The notes beneath the pieces are model-generated. The model was not told the DNA's origin and made no database searches. It saw only the letters and a program-made list of their open reading frames with translations. DNA of 13,550 nt from DATGSF01 sp035302865. Its GTDB lineage: Bacteria; Bacteroidota; Bacteroidia; Chitinophagales; Chitinophagaceae. The DNA lies in the NCBI GenBank assembly GCA_035302865.1, contig DATGSF010000118.1, positions 1 to 13,550 of the forward strand. The letters run 5' to 3'. The position numbers and the translations under genes are program-made. How positions within the stretch are numbered: position 1 is the first letter of the stretch; each line of letters begins with the position of its first letter. Positions 7,900-13,550 of this stretch are shown here, piece after piece.

Positions 7900-7916
7900 A
7901 TGCAATGAGATTGCAT
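7900..7916. promoter_or_regulatory. Perfect 7-3-7 palindrome, candidate Fur-like operator of the ATPase gene
   Basis: ATGCAAT (7900-7906), GAG, ATTGCAT (7910-7916) is a perfect inverted repeat between the regulator and the ATPase. It covers the place where the -33 element should lie relative to the -7 element at 7928-7935, so a bound repressor would block the promoter. Its size is similar to Fur-family boxes, but the sequence is not the classical GATAAT type. An alternative is a weak terminator for the regulator gene, since T-rich DNA (TTTTGCTTTT) follows. Confidence 0.5.
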
Positions 7917-7927
7917 TTTGCTTTTAT

Positions 7928-7935
7928 TATCTTTG
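7928..7935 (+). promoter_or_regulatory. -7 element of the metal ATPase gene
   Basis: TATCTTTG matches TAnnTTTG and ends 20 bases before the ATG at 7956. The nearest TTG (7911-7913) lies inside the palindrome and is 14 bases away. The ATPase can therefore probably be transcribed separately from the regulator gene. Confidence 0.5.
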
Positions 7936-7955
7936 TAGGAAAGAAAATATAAAGC

Positions 7956-9938
7956 ATGCATCAACATACTAAAACCACAGTTAATACTTGTTGCACTCCT
8001 GTTGAAAAAAAATTATGGGGTTTTAAAAAGGATGTTCTTTTTGCAATAGTTTCAGGTATATTTTTACTTTTAGGTTATTTAACTGAAAAACTACTCAAAA
8101 CACCCTTCTCATTTGTATTAATTATTTATGGCATCTCTTATTTATTTGGTTCTTATTATACAATAATTAACTCCTATCAAGACTTGAAAGAAAAGAAATT
8201 TGATATTGATTTTCTTATGTTAGTAGCAGCTATAGGAGCAGCAAGTTTAGGAAATTTCGCTGAAGGTGGTTTATTGTTATTTTTATTCAGCTTAGGGCAT
8301 GCACTTGAAAACTATGCAATGGATAAAGCAAGCAAATCTATTGCAAGTTTATCTGAATTAGCACCACAAAATGCTTTATTAAAAGTAGGAGATAGTTTTA
8401 AAGAAGTAAAAATTTCATCTTTAAAAATTAATGATATCATATTAGTAAAACCCAATAGCAAGATTGCTGCTGATGGTGTAATTATAAAAGGACAAAGTGC
8501 AATCAATCAAGCGCCTATTACTGGAGAGAGTATTCCTGTAGATAAATATAGTATTTCTTCATCCAAAAACAGTCAAGAGTTTAACACAATTCCTGATGTA
8601 CATAAGGTTTATACTGGTACTATAAATGGAAATGCAGTTATTGAAGTAAAAGTACTTCGTCTAGCAGAAGACAGCACTCTAAATCGTCTTATTGCTCTTG
8701 TAAAAGAAGGAGAAGAAAAACAATCACCTGCGCAAAGATTTGCAGATAAGTTTGCAAAATACTTTGTTCCCAGTGTATTAATTTTAGTGATTCTTTTATT
8801 ATTTGCCTTTTTAATAATTGATGAACCTTTTAAAGATAGTTTTTATAGAGCAATGGCAGTATTAGTAGCAGCATCTCCATGCGCATTAGCCATTTCTACG
8901 CCAAGTGCTGTTTTGGCAGGTGTAGCAAGAGCAGCACGAGGTGGTGTATTGCTAAAAGGAGGGCTACCTTTATATGAAATGAGTAAAATAAACGCTATTG
9001 CATTTGACAAAACAGGTACACTTACGAAGGGCAATCCTAGTTTAACGCATGTAATCCCTTATAATAATATTAAAAAAGAAGACTTATTAAAAGCTGCTAT
9101 AGCTATTGAAAAACTAAGTGATCACCCTCTTTCTATAGCTATAGTTCGCGATGGTCTAAAACAATTAGAAAAAAACAGTATAATACCTGAAGCAAAAAAT
9201 ATTAAATCATTAACCGCTAGAGGATTACAGGCTGAACTTGAAGGTAGTCTTATTTATATAGGCAATAGAAGACTAATGCTAGAAGTTACACAGACTAAAT
9301 TGCCTGAAGATTTAGAAAAAAGTATGCAAACATTAGAAAAAGAAGGGCATACTGCAATGTTGGTTTATCATGCAAATAAATATTTAGGAATAATAGCTGT
9401 TCAAGATATTGCTAGGCCTGAAGCGAAAGAAAGCATTGAACAACTAAAAAAAGAATTAAAAATAAAGAAAATAGTAATGCTTTCTGGAGATAATCAATTG
9501 GTAGCAAATGCTATTGGTAAAGAATTGCATTTAGATGAAGCCCACGGTAATTTATTGCCAGAAGATAAAGTAAAAAAAATCAAAGAAATCAAAAAACATT
9601 ACAGAGTAGCAATGGTTGGTGACGGAGTAAACGATGCACCTGCTATGATAAATAGCAATATAGGAATTTCAATGGGAGCTGCAGGTAATGCTGTTGCTCT
9701 TGAAACTGCTGATGCTGCTTTATTAGGTGATTCTATAGGAAAGCTTCCATTCGCTTTCAAACTAGCAAGAGGTTCAGAAAGTATAGTAAAACAAAACTTA
9801 TTTATCAGTATAGGTGTAGTAGTTTTATTGATTCCTTTAGCTATTTCAGGATTATCTATTGGTTGGGCTGTAGTATTGCATGAAGGATCGACCTTACTAG
9901 TAATATTAAATGCATTGAGAATTTTGCGATTTAAATAG
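7956..9938 (+). CDS. Heavy-metal-exporting P1B-type ATPase, P1B-4 subgroup (Co/Fe/Zn type)
   Basis: The 660 residues carry all P-type ATPase motifs: TGES (189-192) in the actuator domain, DKTGT (351-355) with phosphorylated D351, the P1B-specific HP dipeptide (390-391), MLSGDN (508-513) and GDGVND (555-560). Transport-site motifs are SPC (307-309) instead of CPC, and HEGST (642-646) in the last helix; together these mark subgroup P1B-4, whose known members include cobalt, ferrous iron and zinc exporters (CoaT, PfeT, FrvA, CtpD). No N-terminal heavy-metal domain is present, as usual for that subgroup, only a short tail with H-x-H (2-4) and C12-C13. About eight membrane helices are predicted. 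It uses ATP to pump divalent metal out across the inner membrane. The Fur-like regulator directly upstream resembles the PerR/Fur control known for PfeT and FrvA, so iron is a good candidate substrate, but this is inference. Confidence 0.92.
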   Translation: MHQHTKTTVNTCCTPVEKKLWGFKKDVLFAIVSGIFLLLGYLTEKLLKTPFSFVLIIYGISYLFGSYYTIINSYQDLKEKKFDIDFLMLVAAIGAASLGNFAEGGLLLFLFSLGHALENYAMDKASKSIASLSELAPQNALLKVGDSFKEVKISSLKINDIILVKPNSKIAADGVIIKGQSAINQAPITGESIPVDKYSISSSKNSQEFNTIPDVHKVYTGTINGNAVIEVKVLRLAEDSTLNRLIALVKEGEEKQSPAQRFADKFAKYFVPSVLILVILLLFAFLIIDEPFKDSFYRAMAVLVAASPCALAISTPSAVLAGVARAARGGVLLKGGLPLYEMSKINAIAFDKTGTLTKGNPSLTHVIPYNNIKKEDLLKAAIAIEKLSDHPLSIAIVRDGLKQLEKNSIIPEAKNIKSLTARGLQAELEGSLIYIGNRRLMLEVTQTKLPEDLEKSMQTLEKEGHTAMLVYHANKYLGIIAVQDIARPEAKESIEQLKKELKIKKIVMLSGDNQLVANAIGKELHLDEAHGNLLPEDKVKKIKEIKKHYRVAMVGDGVNDAPAMINSNIGISMGAAGNAVALETADAALLGDSIGKLPFAFKLARGSESIVKQNLFISIGVVVLLIPLAISGLSIGWAVVLHEGSTLLVILNALRILRFK

Positions 9939-9972
9939 AATAAACTACAATAAATTTAAGAGTAATCATTAT

Positions 9973-9995
9973 TTTCCATTTCTTTTAAATGGAAA
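9973..9995 (+). promoter_or_regulatory. Hairpin enclosing the first pnuC start codon
   Basis: TTTCCATTT (9973-9981) pairs perfectly with AAATGGAAA (9987-9995) around a 5-base loop, giving nine base pairs. The first possible ATG of pnuC (9989-9991) lies inside the right arm. The hairpin may hide this start codon, may act as a weak terminator for the ATPase gene, or may show that translation starts at the next in-frame ATG at 10007. Confidence 0.45.
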
Positions 9996-10606
9996 TTTTA
10001 AGAATTATGCTTCAAAACTGGATAAATAGTACTGATATCTGGAAAATCTTGGAAATAGCTGCTGTAATATTTTCTATTATTTCAGTAATATTAACCTATT
10101 TCAATAAAGTTAGTCTTTATCTATTCGGGATACTTGCGACAGCAATATATATCTTCATTTTTATGCATCCTTCTCATAAACTATATGCAGAAGGTGGTCT
10201 GAATTTTTATTATTTCATTATGAGCATTTGGGGCTGGTGGCAATGGGAAAGTGGAGCTAACAAAAGTGTATTAAAAATAAGTTCTTCAAATTCTAAAGAT
10301 TTTAAAATTACATTATCAATTGCTTTAATATCTTTTGTTTTAATACTACTTATTTTAAAAAACTTTACAGATTCTGATGTTCCTTATTTTGACAGTAGTA
10401 TAGCAGCTTTTGCATGGGCTGCTACTTGGCTTTTGACCAAGAGAAAATTAGAATATTGGATATGGATAAATATTTCAAATGCCATTGCAATACCACTATT
10501 ATTTTATAAAGGCTTATATCCAACAGTAGGATTAACAATTTTCCAGTTTATAATGGCTATTTTAGGTTATTTAAAATGGAAAAAAATTATAAATTCTACC
10601 AAATAA
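9989..10606 (+). CDS. pnuC: PnuC-family vitamin transporter (probably nicotinamide riboside)
   Basis: This 205-residue inner-membrane protein has about seven hydrophobic segments and the PnuC family landmarks: NFYYFIMSIWGWWQW (72-86), the KRKLEYWIWINISN region (151-164) and the C-terminal L-x-W-K-K (195-199). PnuC proteins let a vitamin such as nicotinamide riboside diffuse in, where phosphorylation traps it; relatives take thiamine or riboflavin. No kinase gene or TPP/FMN riboswitch is seen next to it, so nicotinamide riboside for NAD synthesis is the default guess. The start is uncertain: the ATG at 9989 lies in a hairpin arm, while M7 at 10007 is free and gives a 199-residue protein that keeps all helices. 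It follows the ATPase by 50 bases with no promoter of its own that I can see. Its 3' end overlaps the convergent receptor gene by 11 bases. Confidence 0.88.
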   Translation: MEILRIMLQNWINSTDIWKILEIAAVIFSIISVILTYFNKVSLYLFGILATAIYIFIFMHPSHKLYAEGGLNFYYFIMSIWGWWQWESGANKSVLKISSSNSKDFKITLSIALISFVLILLILKNFTDSDVPYFDSSIAAFAWAATWLLTKRKLEYWIWINISNAIAIPLLFYKGLYPTVGLTIFQFIMAILGYLKWKKIINSTK

Positions 10607-13163
10607 TGGATATTCCCAGTGTAAAAGTTCTACCGTAATCATAGTATAGCTTTTCAGGAAATTTTGAAGCGTTTTTTGTTGTAAAGTCAAAACGTAATTG
10701 AGAATGTGCTTGCATTATATTTTTAGTATTTAATACATTATAAATAGATGCATAAATTTTAAATTTTAAGTTTTCTGAAAGCTGTTTCCATATCTTTTTC
10801 ATCATAAATGTTTTTCCAAATTGTATATTAATATAATAGCTATAAGGCAATTCTCTTTGTTCTAAAATGTTTTTAAATTGATCGGATTCAAAATCTACTA
10901 ACTCTATAGCTCTCGATGTCAAACTATTTGGATTTTTTTCAATATAATTTCTATGTGAAAAATTTCCGTTTATTTGCACAAATCCATACTTAGTAGTAAA
11001 ATAGGTAAATCCTATATTATAAAAAGATTGAGGTCCTACTCCCTTATAATAATTTTTCCAATATACTGTTTCTTGTTCAATAGTACTAGCTGTATCATTG
11101 TCTCTATATATTTGAATAGGAACATTTGAAGTATAAAAAGCTTGTTGCCATACTCCTAAAATATGTAATTTTAAAGAGGAGAGAATCTGCACCTGCATAG
11201 CATACTCAATTCCTAAGTTTCTTGAGTTAATTCCTGACATTACATAATTTACAAAACCTCTATGAGCTTCATGGTAAAATCGCAGAATTGATAACTGTCT
11301 TCTTTGTTCATAGGTAAAATATTGCATACTTAGAAGTAATTTAGGAGAGTAATACATATAAGTAAAATCGAAACCATAGGATTTCTCTAAATCTGCATTA
11401 TTGATTATAGTATTTCTAAGCTTAGGAGCAATAAAAGTATTGGTAAAAACGGGAGCCTGTGTTCGAAAATAACCATTAGCACTTATAAAATGTGTATTTT
11501 TTATTTTGAATTGTGTATTAAGATACATTGAATAAGTAAGAAATTCCAGAACTTTGGATTTACCATATGATTCTTCTGGATATAATCCATTTTTAAATTT
11601 CCCTTCTCTTTGATTGGCAAGGTACTTTAGATCAGAAACTAACTTTATTCTCCATTTATCTTTATCATATTGCCATTTTGACCAAATTTTTAAATCTTTA
11701 TAATAGAAAAAATAATGATAATCATACTTTTCATTTACACCTTTAATTGGATTTTCATCTAAAAGATTATTCATTTTTAAATTAAAATCTTCTATATATA
11801 TATGCTCTGCAAATTGGTTTAAATTTACATAATAATCTCCTCCTAATAAATCTTTAATTTCTTTGAAGTTTTCTTGTTTCTGGTAAGCTCCTTGAATCCC
11901 CAATTTAGCATGTAAATTTTTATTTAGTTGTTTAGCTATATACATAAACCCCTTAAAATTATTGACTTCACTTTTTTGTTCTCCTAGAATATATAAAGAT
12001 CTTTTCTGATTTTCCATCCATTCAGAATCAATATTAGATTGATTCACCTCGTAAAAACGATACCAATTTAGCTGTCTTATAGTAGTATCATTTTGCCAAA
12101 GTTCTAATAATGCAGAGGCAATTTCCTCATTCTTATTTTCATCCGGATGCATATAATAACTAGGAAGATTTTTATAATAATCAGGTCTTGGATCCTGAGA
12201 ATTATACCATTCTAATTGAGTACTTCCTTCAATTCCTTGTTGATAGCTAAAACCTAGATAAAGATTCGTATTTGGGTTAATATTATAATCATAATTTAAA
12301 AAAGCAATAGGCATAAAACTGCTTTTTTCATTAGCATTTCTCTTTTTTCCATTCTGCCAACCCCAATTTGGATTATAAAAAGGATCATTTAACACTGTAA
12401 TAAGTTCCTCAGTTATAGCACTATTATTTGTTCTTATAAATGGTGAACCAAATGAAGAAAAATGCAGAGAATGCTTTTTACCTATCTTTTTACTTATTCC
12501 GAAATAAAAACCAAAAGCATCATATGCATTCCCTTCAATATAAGTCTCTTTGGCCCATTTTTTAGATAAACTTAAAGAAATTGACCAATTGTTTTTTAAT
12601 AGTCCAGAATGATGATAAGCAGAAAGATTATGCTGAAAGTTCGCATTAGAAATTGCATAAAACACACCTGATGCCTTATCTTTTAAACTGGAATAATTAT
12701 TAAGTGAAATACTAGTTCCCAGATTTACACTTCCAAAATCATTTGTTTCCAATCCATATTTTAAATCTTCGTAAACAAATACCTTATGCAAATTAGAGAT
12801 TGTACTCCAATCAAAACTTTTAGTTTCATAATTTTCCCATTGCATACCATTTATATAAACAGTATTTTCTCTTTTATTTACTCCTCGTGATTGGAAATTA
12901 ATAGAATTATTTTGCAATAAATAGTAAAATAAGTTCTTCTGGGGAATTATTAAATCAGAAGAAATATCTAGTTCTGCGGTTTCATCTCCATTATAAAATA
13001 AAATAGGCCTTTCAAATTCTCGAAAAAATACACTATCTTCATTCATAGCATCTAACTCTGAATAAAAATATAAACTGTCTTTAGCTGCCGCATGAGCCAA
13101 GCCATTATATATATTCATAAAAATGGATACTAAAGCAACAACCCTATATATAAAATTTATCAT
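10596..13163 (-). CDS. TonB-dependent outer-membrane receptor lacking the usual N-terminal extension
   Basis: The 855-residue protein has a signal peptide (hydrophobic residues 5-19, likely cleavage near A-H-A at 23-25). A plug-like region follows, with F-Q-S-RG (90-94), NTVYINGMQWE (100-110), S-N-L-H-K-V (123-128), the YGL at 136-138 and an F-G-x-V-N-L-G motif (143-149). These match the R-x-RG...VYINGM.N pattern of one Bacteroidota receptor family. From about residue 155 to the end are alternating strands of a 22-stranded barrel, closing with GRTFTLGISIIW and a C-terminal aromatic residue. Such receptors import large nutrients or metal chelates with TonB energy. Most Bacteroidota members begin with a carboxypeptidase-regulatory-like domain, absent here, and I find no clear TonB box. 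No SusD-like partner is beside it. Substrate is unknown. A plug-less classification as a generic barrel protein is possible but less likely. Confidence 0.8.
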   Translation of the reverse strand: MINFIYRVVALVSIFMNIYNGLAHAAAKDSLYFYSELDAMNEDSVFFREFERPILFYNGDETAELDISSDLIIPQKNLFYYLLQNNSINFQSRGVNKRENTVYINGMQWENYETKSFDWSTISNLHKVFVYEDLKYGLETNDFGSVNLGTSISLNNYSSLKDKASGVFYAISNANFQHNLSAYHHSGLLKNNWSISLSLSKKWAKETYIEGNAYDAFGFYFGISKKIGKKHSLHFSSFGSPFIRTNNSAITEELITVLNDPFYNPNWGWQNGKKRNANEKSSFMPIAFLNYDYNINPNTNLYLGFSYQQGIEGSTQLEWYNSQDPRPDYYKNLPSYYMHPDENKNEEIASALLELWQNDTTIRQLNWYRFYEVNQSNIDSEWMENQKRSLYILGEQKSEVNNFKGFMYIAKQLNKNLHAKLGIQGAYQKQENFKEIKDLLGGDYYVNLNQFAEHIYIEDFNLKMNNLLDENPIKGVNEKYDYHYFFYYKDLKIWSKWQYDKDKWRIKLVSDLKYLANQREGKFKNGLYPEESYGKSKVLEFLTYSMYLNTQFKIKNTHFISANGYFRTQAPVFTNTFIAPKLRNTIINNADLEKSYGFDFTYMYYSPKLLLSMQYFTYEQRRQLSILRFYHEAHRGFVNYVMSGINSRNLGIEYAMQVQILSSLKLHILGVWQQAFYTSNVPIQIYRDNDTASTIEQETVYWKNYYKGVGPQSFYNIGFTYFTTKYGFVQINGNFSHRNYIEKNPNSLTSRAIELVDFESDQFKNILEQRELPYSYYINIQFGKTFMMKKIWKQLSENLKFKIYASIYNVLNTKNIMQAHSQLRFDFTTKNASKFPEKLYYDYGRTFTLGISIIW

Positions 13164-13331
13164 CTTAATTCTTTATAAATTACGACTTATCTAAATTTAC
13201 ACAAATTTAAATATATAAATATACGAATTTATAATATAGTTGTATGCAAAATATTTAATTTTAATTAATTTACATGACAATATTTTGACATTTTAAAATA
13301 GAATTAGTAATTTAGGTAAAAATAAATAGCT
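13164..13331. other. AT-rich divergent intergenic region
   Basis: These 168 bases separate the receptor and cytochrome starts. They are almost entirely A and T. Apart from the possible minus-strand -7 element, they hold only a 7-6-7 A/T inverted repeat (13214-13220 with 13227-13233) that is not convincing. No small gene is seen. Confidence 0.6.
13202..13209 (-). promoter_or_regulatory. Possible -7 element of the TonB-dependent receptor gene
   Basis: On the minus strand this reads TAAATTTG, a TAnnTTTG match ending 38 bases before the receptor ATG. No correctly spaced -33 TTTG is present, and the region is very AT-rich, so a chance match is possible. Confidence 0.35.
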
Positions 13332-13550
13332 ATGAAAAATAAAATTTTAGTATTAGGTGCTGTAATTGTGGGGGTGCTAGGATTTAGTGCGTTCACTTCA
13401 ATGGATCAAAAGAAAGATTATAATGATTATAAAGCACAGAATCTCCAAGTTCTTCCAGAGGATATAAGTTATGAGCATTTAGAAGGAGCTATGAAAGCTT
13501 TTAATATAGCTTTAGGTGTTAAATGTAATCATTGTCATGCTCCTAGTAAA
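13332..13550 (+). CDS. Small c-type cytochrome, 5' part (cut by the right edge)
   Basis: The frame opens at ATG 13332 and continues to the last base, giving 73 residues with the C-terminus missing. It has a signal peptide or membrane anchor (MKNK, hydrophobic 5-21) and one haem c attachment motif, CNHCH, at 65-69. The preceding text NLQVLPEDISYEHLEGAMKA (37-56) and the GVKCNHCHA context resemble the small Bacteroidota cytochromes annotated as similar to the photosynthetic reaction centre cytochrome c subunit. That is a family label only; no photosynthesis is implied. The likely role is periplasmic electron transfer, with haem bound covalently through C65 and C68 and H69 as an iron ligand. It is divergent from the receptor gene across 168 bases. 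I see no TAnnTTTG on its strand in that gap. Confidence 0.85.
   Translation, partial: MKNKILVLGAVIVGVLGFSAFTSMDQKKDYNDYKAQNLQVLPEDISYEHLEGAMKAFNIALGVKCNHCHAPSK

Noticed and set aside
9939..9988. Riboswitch (TPP or NAD type) before the PnuC-family gene
   Set aside because: Only about 50 bases are available and none of the conserved riboswitch core sequences is present; there is only the simple hairpin.
13214..13233. 7-6-7 inverted repeat TATAAAT/ATTTATA between receptor and cytochrome
   Set aside because: All A/T in a nearly pure A/T region, so such a repeat is expected by chance.
13332..13550. Photosynthesis gene, from the resemblance to reaction-centre cytochrome c
   Set aside because: Small single-haem Bacteroidota cytochromes often carry this label; no other photosynthesis gene is in the window.
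1..13550. Defence island, mobile element, CRISPR array or prophage
   Set aside because: No transposase, integrase, nuclease-helicase module, repeat-spacer pattern, tRNA or phage gene is seen; gene content is ordinary chromosomal.

Overview
The window is AT-rich DNA from a member of the phylum Bacteroidota, probably a Chitinophagales/Sphingobacteriales-type lineage; genus and species cannot be read from it. The evidence is a TonB-dependent receptor with the R-x-RG...VYINGM plug signature, an outer-membrane barrel of the PorT-like kind, a SurA/PpiD-type isomerase typical of the phylum, a PolX-like protein without polymerase residues, and copies of the Bacteroidota promoter -7 element (TAnnTTTG) upstream of six genes. 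The DNA is densely coding: ten genes (two cut by the window edges), no gene-free stretch over 170 bases, and no RNA genes, insertion sequences, CRISPR arrays or phage genes.

Layout. 1-643 (-): 5' part of an unrecognised gene. 726-1436 (+): outer-membrane beta-barrel protein with a well-spaced promoter and a hairpin terminator. 1518-3188 (+): PolX-like HhH/PHP protein whose polymerase catalytic residues are gone but whose PHP nuclease residues are intact. 3286-5418 (+): membrane-anchored periplasmic peptidyl-prolyl isomerase, closed by a strong terminator. 5548-7408 (+): two-gene phosphate uptake operon, a DUF47/PhoU-like protein and a PiT transporter. 7484-9938 (+): metal homeostasis pair, a Fur-family regulator and a P1B-4 type metal-efflux ATPase, with a perfect 7-3-7 palindrome in the ATPase promoter. 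9989-10606 (+): a PnuC-family transporter whose first start codon lies in a hairpin. 10596-13163 (-): a TonB-dependent receptor converging on pnuC with an 11-base overlap. 13332-13550 (+): 5' part of a small c-type cytochrome.

How the genes work together. Two functional units stand out. DUF47 plus PiT is a known phosphate-uptake module. The Fur-like regulator plus P1B-4 ATPase looks like a metal-responsive efflux unit: the regulator has more Cys/His than a standard Fur, and the palindrome sits where it could block the ATPase promoter. The remaining genes look like housekeeping or envelope genes with no evident common task. I see no clear undescribed multi-gene system. The observations most worth following are the palindrome with its regulator/ATPase pair, the polymerase-dead PolX, and the hairpin over the pnuC start.
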